Source of the DNA: Cannabis sativa
Lineage: Eukaryota > Streptophyta > Magnoliopsida > Rosales > Cannabaceae
Assembly: GCF_029168945.1 (NCBI RefSeq)
Contig: NC_083605.1
Coordinates: 73,178,969 to 73,242,968 of the forward strand
DNA: 64,000 nt
Direction: 5' to 3'
A program made the position numbers and the translations under genes. This document shows, piece by piece, positions 1 through 12,536 of this stretch. The notes below the pieces were generated by a model. It saw only the letters and a list, made by a program, of their open reading frames with translations, did not search any database and had not been told where the DNA came from. Numbering within the stretch: position 1 is the stretch's first letter; each line of letters starts with the position of its first letter.

Positions 1-666
1 TATTTATATATAATCAAAGACTGTTGGTTGACTTGGCTAGCTATAGCTTGATCATTTTTAAGATTGTGAAATCTAATTAATGAAAAGAAAGCAACGTGAT
101 TCCTAGTCCATGAAAAGTTTTGGTAGTTTAACTCATTAAATAAAAAAAAAAAATTGGTGGTTTAGCTTTTTCAAATCATTATCTTCATAAATTACAGAAT
201 GTTGTGACGTATGTAGTGACTACATTTTGAGAAATGCTAACGTGTCACTGATGTGACTCACTGTTGGTGTATACCTACCTTAATAATTGGTCTCAGGTTA
301 ATTTAACAAATAATGTATAAAAAAAAAAATAGGAAATTAATTTATATATTTTTTTTAAATTTACGGTTTGGGTCTCTAAACTAGTTGCAGTAAGGGTTTT
401 TATACGATTTTTTGTTGTAAATTAAGTTGCAGCGTTAATTGTAATAGGAATTTTTATATAGAATTTTGTAAAAATACAAAAAAAAAAAAAAAAAAAAAGC
501 TGCTTTCAAGTATAAAAATAAAAAAGCCCTAAAAAAATATTATTGTTACCTAGTATTTTTTTTTTAAAAGAGTGTTAAGGAAACTCTTTTTTTGTCATCA
601 TCTAAGTTAGACTTATTTTTACTTAATAATTAGTGATTATATTATAATTATATTACAACTATGTCA
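1..666. other. AT-rich non-coding sequence
   Basis: I see no gene here. There are several A or T homopolymer runs, the longest near 479-498. The segment ends where recognisable homology to the ~1.87-kb LTR family begins. Confidence 0.5.
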
Positions 667-1608
667 TTAACTTATTAATTCCTTATTGAATCCACTCTTA
701 GAACTTGGAATTGAACTCTCAGTCATATAGAACGCTCTATATGTTCCACGATATAGATACGTCATTATTTATCCATTGCTATAATCCTAATGTGATCAAT
801 GATCCTCTATATAGATGATTTACACTGTAAAAGGATTAAATTACCGTAACACTCTACAATGTATGTTATCCTTAGAACACTTAACCATGTATAAATGATA
901 CTTCAGCTAAGTGAAATGAGTACTCCACCATTTATTTTCGTTTGGTTAAGCTCGAAGGAAATCATCCTTTACTTTCTATTCGCCGGATAGAAGCTATAGA
1001 TTCCATATTTATGTTAGCGCTCCCACTCAATTGCACTACCGTGTTCCCAAAATGTACGTATCACCCTGACCCAAAAGTAGGCTTAACTAACAAATCAAAG
1101 AACACGAATAACACTCTTGAGATTGAACCTAATCATATCAGGATTAAGATCATTTGATATAGGATCAACATGTGATATTGAACTGAATAGATATTACGGT
1201 AAATTCTAATATATCTAATCAAAGTTCAATATCGGTCCCTTTCGATGTATACTCCATACATCCGATACTGGTAAACTTTGCCAATATCCTGGAAAGGACA
1301 TAACACTTTTCCAAGGTGTAAGAATACCTATCGCTGATTACACCATGTCAGTCTAAATCCAGTGTTCTGACAAATCAGGGAATAAACTTTCGAACATATA
1401 TTTAAGATTATATTCCACTGTGCTGACAACACTATAATCATTAACAAATTCATATGTTTTGGATTTAAATAGAATTCATACATTATATATATATAATCAT
1501 GAAATAAATCATGTGAACCATGCAACATAAAATGTTATTTCTGATCTTTATTGATAAGTAAATCTAATTATATTGAAATAAGTTTTATTTAGGGCACAAA
1601 ACCCAACA
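667..1608 (-). repeat. Truncated copy of the ~1.87-kb solo-LTR family
   Basis: This stretch is closely similar to 42210-43151 and, inverted, to the matching part of 44122-45990. It ends in the same terminus (CCCAACA on +), but the other half of the LTR is missing, so it is a fragment. Strand follows the TGTTGGGTTTTG-first reading, which is an assumption. It contains the small open frame at 942-1157 (71 aa) also found in the other two copies. I read this as shared ancestry, not proof of a protein. Confidence 0.8.
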
Positions 1609-2320
1609 GTTTGGGGGGAGTGTAAAGGAGAATAAGTTGTTAAAATACTGTAAACTCAGAATATAACCCTAATTAATTCATGAGAATCAAATAATAGAAT
1701 ATAGATTAGCGGAAGCGTACCGGAGTCCATAGAATCGATCTTTGATTGGTATGATCTTCCAATTTTGCATCAAAACCTTTTAAACCTTATTTTCTTGATG
1801 ATGGGGATTCAAGAACTCTAGAAAAAAATACTGATACGATGCAAAATGGGATGCTCTGATACCACATGTTAAAATACTGTAAACTCAGAATATAACCCTA
1901 ATTAATTCATGAGAATCAAATAATAGAATATAGATTAGCGGAAGCGTACCGGAGTCCATAGAATCGATCTTTGATTGGTATGATCTTCCAATTTTGCATC
2001 AAAACCTTTTAAACCTTATTTTCTTGATGATGGGGATTCAAGAACTCTAGAAAAAATACTGATACGATGCAAAATGGGGACCCATACCTGTTATATTACC
2101 AACTGTTATAACAGTTGGTAATATTTATTAATAATTTCTAATTTGGCCCCTCATCAAATCAGAAACTATCTAATTGGTATCCACATATTAAAATCATGAC
2201 AATCATGCCCTTAAGTCATAAACTTTATTCCAAAATAGACCACATAAATTTGACTTATTTATTTGATGACCCAACACACATTTTATATATACAGTTGTGA
2301 CCCCAATTATTTCTAACATA
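1609..2320 (-). repeat. Rearranged LTR with partial tandem duplication and primer-binding site
   Basis: The segment 1638-1850 is repeated almost exactly at 1867-2078 (one A fewer in a homopolymer). Between them lies ATGCTCTGATACCACA (1851-1866), the reverse complement of a plant initiator-tRNA-Met primer-binding site. Read on -, 2320 to 1867 behaves as an LTR (TGTTAGAAAT...TTTTAACA, about 454 bp) followed by TGTGGTATCAGAGC, after which the LTR 3' part recurs. A purine-rich run just left of 1638 (1611-1636) looks like a polypurine tract but in the opposite sense. No internal coding region remains. Confidence 0.6.
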
Positions 2321-3318
2321 AGTTGGTTATGGTTGTTAGAGTTAGTTACAGTTCTTGTTACAGCTGTCCTCTGTTAGTTTGTTTCCTTCCTGTTGACCGA
2401 GATTTTCGGCAACTAGTAAAATATGATTATACTATTGAGCTGTAAGAAAGTGAGAGAAGGATTTTTACGTGGTTGGGGCGTTAATGAGCCTTAGTCCACG
2501 AGTCTTTGTTATTAATGGATGTATTTAATACAGATTCTACACTTGAGAGAATGTCACCCTTATAAATACAGAGAATGTTCTTCGTGAGTATTTACTCTTC
2601 TTGCTCATATGCAGTCCAAGATTCTCGATCCCATTTAATGAGCTTTGAGGGGGTATTTATAGTGTTTTGGTGGGGTAATCCCTAGAATTGTTCTTACAAG
2701 TGTATCTGTAAGTATCCATAAAGTTGGGTATTCCCAATGAATATACCATGGGTAATGCATGGTCAAATCCCTAGGTGCTGTAGGGCTTTTATGAAGAATG
2801 TCCTTTTTGCCTTGTGATTGATGTGACTCTTCGCAGTGTAGCCGTCGCTAGACTTAAATGATCATTACTGTGGCGCTGCTGATTGGAGGTTGTGCCGTCA
2901 GACTTTATTGCGTGTTGCAGTCCCAACACGCTTCCTCCCATGCAGCATTAAATGCGACTTGATTGCTCAGGAGAAGCCTGACACCTCACGGAGAGGCTTT
3001 ATGCTATGCGAGCGTCCGGGAGCACCTTGCACTCCGGGTGCCTCCTCCGGAACTTATGCTTAGGGTATTTCCTTGTGGCATACAAAGACTTAGCAAATAT
3101 TCATAAGTTATCTGATCCACGTGTCCCTGTTCGGTTGGTCCACGTATATTGGGTGAAATCAGGGGCAACACTTCCAACTGTTTTCGGTTATATTTGCTTG
3201 TATATAAAACTGTGTAACTCTTTTCAATCAATGATAAGCTACTCTTTCAACTCCGCCTTTCTCTCTCTTTCTTCTCTTTCTTCTCTTTCTCTTTCTTTCA
3301 TTCATGGCAAGATACAAC
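2321..3318. repeat. Probable LTR-type dispersed repeat, no intact gene
   Basis: The base composition is less AT-rich than the flanks. From about 2391 (TGTTGACCGAGATTTTCGGC) the text resembles plant LTR sequence, ending in a CT-rich tract near 3256-3300. No paired LTR, primer site or coding domain is visible, so the assignment is tentative. Small open frames at 3004-3323 lie within it on both strands and look fortuitous. Confidence 0.3.
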
Positions 3319-3326
3319 ACTAGATC

Positions 3327-3532
3327 CAGGCCCGGCCCTGAAATGTAGTGGGCTATAGGGTAAAAATTATTTTTTGGGCCCTTATTTAGAAAAAAAATGG
3401 TATTTTTCAAAATCAGCAAAAAAATTGTGTAATTTTAAAAGGGCAAAATTTTTTTTTTGGGCCCTTGGACTAGGTGGGCCCTAGGCACAGGCCTAGCCCG
3501 CCTATACCCAGGGCCGGCCCTGACTAGATCCA
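3327..3532. mobile_element. hAT-type MITE with 8-bp target duplication
   Basis: The 206-bp non-coding element begins CAGGCCCGGCCCTG and ends CAGGGCCGGCCCTG, giving near-perfect and itself almost palindromic terminal inverted repeats. The 8-bp sequence ACTAGATC flanks it exactly on both sides (3319-3326 and 3533-3540), as expected for hAT transposition. The interior contains several GGGCCC blocks and no open frame. Confidence 0.9.
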
Positions 3533-3599
3533 ATATCGATTGGTCCTATTGAACATAGGAGTCTCATGTTCATTGTTGGGCATCATGAGGGGGTTTCTC

Positions 3600-4010
3600 T
3601 TACAACTGCTGGCAACAAAGGTATCCCAATTCCCTAATGCATGGTTTAAAAATTTCTTCTTTTTAATTAAAGTTTCATTAGAAGAAAGAACATACTCTCT
3701 CTGTAGTGTACCATTATTATTGCTCTGCTTTAGCCTTTTACTTTCTCAATTCTCACAACTTTTTCTGTAACTAATTCTTGAAGATGGGTGCAAAGCCAAT
3801 TACGATAACTGGTCTATCAGGAACAGGAGACATCATGCTTACTTACTTTGTGAATCTTTGTAGACACATAATTGTAGGAGTTCGTCTTGAATCTGGAGAG
3901 AGACTGGATGATATAGTGAGTTAAAAAGTATGATAAAAATTGTAAATTTTAACATAATGAGTAGCTGGCAACTGGAGCTGTGGTTTCACTAGCCCAAAAA
4001 TATAATGTGA
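3600..4010 (+). pseudogene. Plastid NAD-dependent glycerol-3-phosphate dehydrogenase fragment
   Basis: The segment 3784-3915 reads MGAKPITITGLSGTGDIMLT and continues to LESGERLDDI. It matches the C-terminal domain of plant plastid glycerol-3-phosphate dehydrogenase (SFD1/GLY1 type), which makes glycerol-3-phosphate for glycerolipid synthesis. It is preceded by an AG acceptor and followed by GTGAGT, so it looks like one exon with its splice sites. Downstream, 3966-4008 reads LATGAVVSLAQKYNV, the next conserved block, but an in-frame stop precedes it. Upstream, CTGGCAACAAAG followed by gt (about 3610-3621) fits the end of the previous exon (LATK). The rest of the gene is absent. I infer a decayed duplicated fragment that kept intron positions, not a retrocopy. 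The family match is from memory. Confidence 0.75.
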
Positions 4011-6824
4011 ATTCACATTATATTTTGAATTATTGATAATGAATTGATACCAAAAAATCTGTTTTTGAATTCTTCAACCCCTTTGGTGATATACACTTTA
4101 ATTTTGTTTATTTTGTCTATCTTTTTTTTTTTTTGAATTCTACCTGAATTGTTAGGATATCATATTTCATTGTAGGTTCAAGAAGTATAAACCACTAAAA
4201 ATAAGATAAATAGGGTGGAAGCATTGAAGTCGTATACCAGTGTGTTACCAAACATTCTTCTTTTTTTTTGGCTCGATTTTGACGTTTCATTCTCTTATAT
4301 TTTCAACAACTCTGTTCTTCACGAAAACCTTTGTTGTCAACTTAGAATGACTATTTTATCTCAATAACAAAATAATTCATGACATTGAAAAAGTCAGTTC
4401 TTTATCATTGCAGAGCCATTTTTGTCATTATCTGATACTTAACATGTCCTTTGATTTTTAGTTCTTATAATACTTTCAACATTGTACTTACTGAAGGTTA
4501 GCTGAGATCTTTTTTTGTTTAGATGGTTTAATAAACGGGTTTATTATTCTTCATTTTCATTTATATTGATATATTATGCTTTAAAATCATTTGATTCCAC
4601 AATATAAAGTCTTATTAGATTTTCTTTTTAACTTTAATTTAGAATAGACCATTGGTTGCACAAAGGTTCTTCTTTTATTGATAATGGATTGCTGAATTCC
4701 CAATTTAATCATATCTGATCTCCATAAACATGTTGAAGAGATGGTATAACTTTTTTCTTGAATTTGACTATTGGCTTGTTGACTTCCTATATTAATAACT
4801 ATCTTCAATACTTATATGTCATAATCAACCAAAAAAAAAAAATGGTGAATGCTTGCTTGTATTTTAGCATTTTTTCTTATCTGTCCTGTTCAATTAATTT
4901 CTCCAAATATATATGTCCAGTTCAGCAAATGTTTTCATAGTAAGTTATTCCCTAAATTTGTTGGAAGACCTCTAAAATGTGGCTTATTGCTCACGAAATA
5001 ATTGTTTCTTTAATAATTTTTCTTTTATAATTATTAATTTGTTAGAACAATGTATAGTGTATTCTTCTTCAATATGAATAGTTTTTTTTTTTTTCTTTCT
5101 TTTGACATTTAGTTTAATTTTTTTTTTGTTAGAATAAAAAAGAACTAAATATTCTAAAATTTTGGTCATTTCTGTTTGATTTTTAGTTTCAATTCTGATT
5201 GTTTGTTTGTTTTTTATTTTTTAATTAAAAAAATATTAATTTTCTTTTTTCAATATTTGTAGTTGGTTTATTTTTTAAATTTGATTTCAAATTATATTAG
5301 AATATTTTATGACAATTTAAGAGTTATTAGTAACAAAATATAGTTATAAAACTATTCTTTATAATGGACTAAATGATAGCATACCACTTATTATTTCACT
5401 TATTTTTTTAAACCTCCCTTTAACGCTCTTCTCGTTCTTTATATGAAGCTAATTTTTGATTTCAATAATTTTACAATCTTATTTTATATGAGTAAATAAT
5501 ATATCACCTTAATATATAATACTCATTTTTGTTTTGTATAATTTTACAATCTTATTTCATAAGATAAGAGTATGCAATAAATCACCTTAAATATAATAAA
5601 TTCAAAAAAAAAAAATAATAATGATATGGAAGATCATGTTTGGAAAATATTTAAACTTCTAGAGGAGTATATGAAAAAAATATCGAATTTTTATAGTTTC
5701 ATATTAATTTTCATTTGTGGTGAACATAATATTTTGTACTGCATTATAACTAATGAAATACTCTGCATTATATGCCGATAAAAAAAAAAAAATGAAAAGT
5801 GTGAAATACAAACATTTTATCATTCTATCTTCTACGCCAATAAAAAAGTTAAAAGATTCTTCATAAATATTTCCTTTCAGATTTTCTTAAGTTATATTCT
5901 TAGTTTAATTGAACTTATCATATCCTTTCAATTTATATTTTTATACATCGTACAATCATTTATATTAACTTTCAAAATTTAAAAGAATAAATCTTTTATT
6001 TAATAATATTTAAAGTTTAAGCAATTATCAAAACTTTATACATTATGTTACTTTCAATATAATAACTTTATTATTGTTGCTTCTAATATATTTTACCAAC
6101 ATTAGTAAACATAATAATTTAATTTAAATTTATTTTTCAGAAAGTACTCTACATAAAACATCATTTATTTTGATTTTTTTAAAAAACTCATAATAAGAAA
6201 CCTGAAATAAAACAATAACATGTATCGCATGTAATACTAATATATATACATAATTGGATGATACATTAAGCCAAAAACTCAAATTTAAACTTTTGTTTTT
6301 ACCTTACAAAAAAAATGTTTTTTTTTTTTTTTTTTATATATATGTTTTCCTACCTAGTAAGATTTTATTTATTTATTTATTTTTGATAAGTATTTATTTA
6401 TTTATTTGTTTATTTATTTTTAAGTAATGTTATTCCTACCTAGGAAGATGATTGATGAAGATAGCAACAAACCACCGACTTTTAACACCAAACAACAAAA
6501 TTCAAAATTTAAAAAATAAATACAAATAATAAATACAAAAACCAGAGGAGGGTAATTCTGTAATTTCCGATCATCTTCCTCCCAAAATCCCAACTAATAA
6601 AAGCTTTGATTTTCAGAAAATAAAGTATGAGAAAATTAGCAAACTAAGAAAGAAAATCAAAGAAAATAAAAGAGAGAACCAAATATCAATCAAATCTACG
6701 GTTTCACTCAGATTTCTCTGTCCATCCATATATATAATAATAATTCTGAGGAGGTGTTCTTCTTAGCACCTCTTCGGATTTTTCTCTTACCTTCCTTAAT
6801 TCTCTCTACCCAAAGTTTTTTCTC
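4011..6824 (+). other. AT-rich intergenic region and promoter of the ARF-GAP gene
   Basis: There is no gene, and the sequence is mostly T-rich and A-rich tracts. The last 200 bases should hold the promoter and 5' leader of the gene starting at 6825. A TATATATAA stretch lies at 6729-6737, and a short inverted repeat GAGGTG/CACCTC (about 6753-6774) could form a small leader hairpin. The transcription start cannot be placed from sequence alone. Confidence 0.4.
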
Positions 6825-9800
6825 ATGGCGTCCGATGCTTTTACTGATAAGAATGCTGTTTTCAAAAAGCTGAAATCAAAGTCTGATAACAAGGTAAGGT
6901 TCAATCTTTTTTGTAATTTTTTGGTGTGTTTTTGTGTTGCTTTTGGTTTATAGTCGTGAAGCTCGATTTGGGTTTCTGAGATCTGGTTCAGATCTGGTGA
7001 TTATGAACGTGGTTATCGTAATTTTTGATTTTGTTTTTCTTGGGTTTTCCAGATTTGTTTCGATTGTAACGCAAAGAACCCAACTTGGGCATCGGTTACT
7101 TATGGTATATTCCTCTGCATTGATTGCTCCGCTGCTCATCGGAATCTCGGTGTTCATATCAGCTTCGTTAGGTGAGTTTCATATTTTGGGTGTTTGGAAT
7201 TTTAATTTGAGTGGCTGATCAGAATCCTTGGGTGGCTTATAACAATAGATCTATTTTTCGTGTTTCTGTATGTAATTATCTATGTATACATTGGGTGTTA
7301 CCTGTTTATGCATTTTCTTTACCATTTAACATACAAAAAGGTGGAAATGTGTAGCATTTTGAAATATTTTGGTGGAAATGTAATTAGTTTTGCATTCCAT
7401 TAAGAAAGTTGTTGATTTTAAAGTGGTTGTTATGTAGTTGTTTATCAATGTATAACCTAGTTGAAGGTATGGAATGTGCATAGTTTTGCATTGTTCGAGG
7501 ATTGTTAAACTGAATCTTTAGATTATTTTTAACCATTAAGGTATATTGACTAAGAAAAGAGATGCCAAAAGACAATGCCAGCAGAAAAGGCTAACCTGTG
7601 GTCTGTTTTCTTTTTTTAATTTCTATTATACAATTTTGGTTGAATTAGCTAGGGGTCTGCTAAAATTAGCGGTACGCTGCACGTGAACACAAAATGCAGG
7701 GACTATGATCTCATTTTTGGAATTTATTTAAAATTCACGTGGAAGTTTTCAATATTGAGCTGATTTTGTAAGGAAGGAGGTGTTTCTCCATTTTATTATT
7801 TATCCGGGAAATGTATTTTAAGATCCCATCTTATTTTTTATTACATGGAACTGATAGATTGATGGTTTTCTTTTTTGTGACTTTAATGAAGTTTATCATC
7901 TTTAGACTAAGACATCAGCATAATTAATCGGGTTCTTATTCTCTACATTGTTCTTGTTTGCTCATACCTTCGCAGTTCCCCTAATAATTTAATAGAGTAT
8001 AAGGCATATGTATTTTATTTTGTGGTTTTGTTAGGAACTGAGTTGATTTTGAAAATATGAGGATTGACCTATTATTTGAATATTCATGTAAGATGTAGAT
8101 TCACCATTTTCATTTGTTCAATATATGTAGGTCGACAAATTTAGACTCATGGACTCCCGAGCAGTTGAAAATGATGATGTTTGGAGGAAACAATCGGGCA
8201 CATGTTTTCTTTAAGCAGCATGGGTGGACTGATGGTGGAAAAATTGAGGCAAAGTATACATCAAGAGCTGCTGATTTATACAGACAGCTACTTACAAAAG
8301 AAGTTGCTAAAAGTATGGCAGATGAGGCAGGCTTACCTTCATCGCCTGTTGCTTCTCAATCAGCACAAGTATCTAATGGACTTTCCAGCATTAAGACTAG
8401 TGAAGCTCCGAAAGTGAACTCCTTACCAAAGCAGGAGCCACCTGAGGTTTCTGTTTCACCAAAAGTTTCTCATACAGTTGTTAGCACTGTGAAGAAGCCT
8501 CTTGGTGCCAGAAAAACTGGGAAGACTGGGGGTCTTGGCGCTCGAAAACTTACTACAAAGGTTTAAGTTATTTCATTTTTTTTTCTAAAGATATTTTTTA
8601 TATGCAGACTATTTTGAGATGATGTTTGGACTTTGGCCTGACAAGGTTTATATTACAATGCAGCCAAGTGAAAATCTTTATGATCAGAAGCCAGAAGAGC
8701 CAGTTGTTGCTCCTGTTTCCACTTCAAGTAACAGCACGCCTACCGCAGGTGCAGGATCATCTTTTGCGTCTCGGTTTGAGTATGTAGAAAGTGTTCCATC
8801 TGCTGAGACAAATTCTAGTGGTGCCCATGTCATTAGTCATGTTCTTCCACCAAAAGCATCAAGCTTTTTTGCAGATTTTGGTATGGATAGTGGCTTTTCA
8901 AAGAAAGCTAGTTCAAACCCTTCGAAAGTGCAAGTAAGTTGTATGTAGCTATACGAGTTCCTAAATTCTTATAGCTGATAGGAATTAGACAACCTGTTTT
9001 GTGAACAAGCATGTAGACAGTAGAATTCACTATGATAAATTTGTTATTTTGAAACATAGGATTATCGACTATGAAATCAATGTGTTTGGTTGTGACGTTA
9101 CAATCTTCATCTTTGTGGATGTTATAGGATGTGGATAAAACTTGATTATCTCTCTGTAGGCCAGCTATGTTATTTGCATTCATTTTATGGACAGTTTTTT
9201 GTTAGTGTCTGTTATTTTAGTCAGTTATTGATAACGCTATATTTTAAATTACTTCTGGGCATTCAAATTATTAATGTATTACTAATGTCTGCAAATCTTA
9301 CCTCTTCCTCATACTTGTCTTAGACAATTCTGCTTTAGAAAAAATCCTTTCTCTTGATTTTTTTAACATTTTGTTTTGATTTATCAACGTCAAAATACTA
9401 ATTTATCTAGCATTTTGACAAGAACTGAATAGTATAGTGGAAAGGATGTTTATTAGCTCCTGTCCTGCACATATCATTTTCAATTTTTATTTTTTTAAGG
9501 AAATTTAATTCTAACATGAATGGTTCAAAGCCCAGCTATATTGAAAATTCTAGCGCAACACAAATCACATTTACTGGCAACCATATTAACACTGCTTGCA
9601 TCCAGATTGTGCTAGAGTCTCTTCCTTCGATTAAGCTCAAACTTAGTTGAAGTGGGAAGTCTGGGGACTGGCATTTGCTGCTGGTTATTGATCTTTGACA
9701 GAAGCAACTGGAACTTTCAAAAAGTGTTTTTTAGTGTTCTGTTTTTGTTTGTGCTTATTCTTTGTGATACTGAATTGGATATGTGTGTGTAGAATTGGAG

Positions 9801-10922
9801 AATAATTTGGATTTAATGTGTGTCTTTATTTTATTGGATGGCTGAGCTGACACACTAATTTGGAAACATTGAAATTCAACAATGCTTAATGCCTTTTACT
9901 CATTTGTCATTTGAGATAACACAATCTAAATCATTCCCTCCATAACTCAGCTTCTTAGTTAATAGTATGGTTTAATCCCTCGTTTTAAATGTCTAGTGTA
10001 ATTTAATCATACAACGGAAGAAATTCTAGCAATTAGTGTAGTGTGTGTGCATACTCAATATGCGACAACAGGTCCTTTCATACATCTCTTGTGCCAGCGA
10101 GACCTTACTATTCTAGTTCTTTATTGATATTGAAATCCTTAAATCTACTTGGCAAGCCTACGAGACCATGACTGTTTGGGTTACATTTGATAATGAACTA
10201 GTTTCTAGTGGGAATGGACTATAAATTATTGTTTATGGAGAACCTGAATTACCGGCCTTCTTACTTAAATCTGTATAAACAAGCATGTTGCTTTCTGCAG
10301 TTTCCTGTTTAATTGTTACATGTGGCAACACATTATTTCTAGTAGGGGTAGACTACTATAGTTGTTGATGGAGAATCTGAATGGTATGACCATCTTTCTC
10401 CAAGCTGTTTTTAGTACTTGGATCAGACATGATGTAGTTGATTGAGATAACTACAGAAGCAATTTATTTTCAAGACGTGTTTTTTAATAGATTTGTTGTT
10501 AGGATATGTTAGTGGCTGTTGAATAGATCAAATCACAATAAACTTGGTCATTTGCTAATTATGAACGTGGTATTTCTCTCTACATATTATTGTGCTTTAT
10601 TGGATAGTCTTTGATGTTCATGTCATTCTCTCTTCTCGTGTGCATCAGGTTCAGGAAACTGATGAAGCAAGAAAGAAGTTTTCAAATGCAAAATCAATTT
10701 CATCTGCCCAATTTTTCGGAGATCAGGCCAAAGCTGACGCCGAAAGTCAAGTCTCCTTGCAGAAGTTTTCAGTATGTATCTTTGCCATAATCTTTTAATT
10801 TTGAAAATATAGCTTAATAGCATGATGATATTCTAGTGATCTTTGTTTGACAGAATCCTTTTGTTTTTGAAAAATGGGAAACGTCATTGATTTTTAAATT
10901 ATTATTATGAAAATGCTTCTTA

Positions 10923-10959
<37 letters not shown>

Positions 10960-12536
10960 AATGAAAAACCATGTTATTAGATATCTCATTTGAAGTTGAA
11001 CTAAACCTGGAACACATATATAAAGTTAAGAGTACAGTTTACTCTATGCTGGGATGCACAAAGATTAGTTTAAAATCTTTTGTAAAACTGATTTGTCATT
11101 TGAAAAACTCAAATGTTTTATCAAATTTAAATAATAATTCAGTTTTCCATTGCTTATCAATTTACTCAATTTAGTGTACATGAGGGTCAAATTTTGTTTT
11201 CAAGTTACAAGGGTTTTATTTATTGCTATTTTTTTCAAAAAAAAAAAAAAGTAAATTCCAACAGGCTCTTACCAGTTTCCCATTTCAACATGTGGAGTTT
11301 CACTCAAAACACACACAGACATGAAATATGTGTTGTATTTGCAAGTAGTATTTAAAGATTACAGTATTCAACATACGAATGAGACACACATTCAATACTC
11401 ATATTTTGAATACCTAACACTCAACGCACACTGTCAAGGAATTTTTGCATGTTTGCATAAGTGAGAAGATATTAATTATCATCTCATAGTATGGCTATGT
11501 TTGGAAGTTAGATTTTAGTGGAAAAAGAAAAAGATTTAGAAAATGTAGGGGAAAAAATGGAAAAGAAAGTAAAATAAATTTTCATGTTTGGTATGGAAAG
11601 AAAAATTCTATGGAATAACATTTGATTCAACAAAATTTTTCATACCAAACATGAAAAATCAATTTTTTTTATAATTCTCTACACTTTTTTTTCCCTACTA
11701 CCTTTTACTTTCTTCGCCAAAATCCAACTTCCAAACATAGCCTAATAGTTTAGGCCAGAAACCTAATTTAGCGCAAGTGCATTATTTCAATGTTCTATCA
11801 GATATTGTTTAGATAAAAACAATTAGTGAACTATTTTTCTCTAAGTTTCACTATTTCTAAGGATAGTTTCTAAAGAGCATAGAACCTATAATATAAATTA
11901 TTTTGAGCTTTGATGTTACCAATACTATTTCTCTTTTTACATTATACATATAAAACACCTTTCCTATGGATTTCTGTAACTGTTGTTATGATTTGGGGAC
12001 TCAAAAATTGCATATATTGTTTTTTTTTTTGAATCAGAAAATTGCATTACTTCAACTTCATTTGCATCCTACAGCCTGATAATTGTAATGTTTACAAAAA
12101 TTGCACATATTGTTTACACACAATTATGTGTAATTAATTTTAAAGATGATACCGTAGTGTGTCTAGCATTATCGCTTATATATTAATTTATCTCTACTTC
12201 CAGGGATCGTCTTCCATATCTAGTGCTGATCTTTTCGGTAATGGCTCCGATAACTCTGCACTTGATATAACTACAGGTGATCTCATCAATCGTCTATCTT
12301 TCCAGGTAAAGCCCAATTGGAAGTTCATGCTTAATTTGTTATTATGTATACATATATGTATATACCATTGAATTGCATCGTTGCTTGTTACTCATCGAAT
12401 TTGAATTTCGGTATTTATAACTTTACAGGCACAACAGGATATATCATCCCTTAAAAACATGGCTGGTGAGACCGGGAAGAAGCTTAGCTCGTTTGCCACC
12501 ACTTTTATTACAGATTTCCAGGACAGAATCCTGTGA
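6825..12536 (+). CDS. AGD8: ARF GTPase-activating protein, AGD8/AGD9 type
   Basis: This gene has seven exons: 6825-6893, 7053-7171, 8131-8560, 8664-8933, 10649-10771, 12204-12305 and 12429-12536, giving 406 codons plus stop. All junctions are GT-AG and phases agree throughout. The ArfGAP domain is N-terminal (about residues 10-130) with the zinc motif C25-X2-C28-X16-C45-X2-C48 and the expected arginine-finger position R53 in HRNLGVH. The C-terminal half is Ser/Ala/Lys-rich with repeated SS(I)SSA-[QD]-[LF]FG motifs and ends in a helical [18 protein letters not shown] tail, typical of ARFGAP2/3-like proteins. These proteins stimulate GTP hydrolysis on ARF1 at the Golgi and help COPI coat recycling. 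The length fits Arabidopsis AGD8/AGD9, and the two cannot be told apart here, so the symbol is approximate. Exon 3 is followed by TAAG, so retention of intron 3 would truncate the protein. Confidence 0.95.
10926..10961. repeat. AT dinucleotide microsatellite in intron 5 of the ARF-GAP gene
   Basis: This is an almost pure TA run interrupted once by TTT. It is intronic, with no coding effect, and is probably length-polymorphic. Confidence 0.8.
11493..11742. mobile_element. Tourist/PIF-Harbinger-like MITE in intron 5 of the ARF-GAP gene
   Basis: The 250-bp insertion begins GGCTATGTTTGGAAGTTAGA and ends in its inverted complement TCCAACTTCCAAACATAGCC. The flanking trinucleotides are TAT and TAA, close to the TWA target preference of PIF/Harbinger elements. 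The interior is A/T-rich and internally complementary (CATGTTTGGTATG versus CATACCAAACATG), so the transcript could fold into a long hairpin. No coding capacity. Confidence 0.7.

Noticed and set aside
942..1157. 71-aa frame repeated in three LTR copies as a possible conserved microprotein
   Set aside because: The copies are closely related at DNA level, so a shared frame is expected without selection. One copy is shortened and another extended. Kept only as a low-interest observation.
6934..7218. 94-aa frame across intron 1 and exon 2 of the ARF-GAP gene
   Set aside because: The correct frame for exon 2 encodes the zinc motif and joins exons 1 and 3 in phase. This frame is a shadow.
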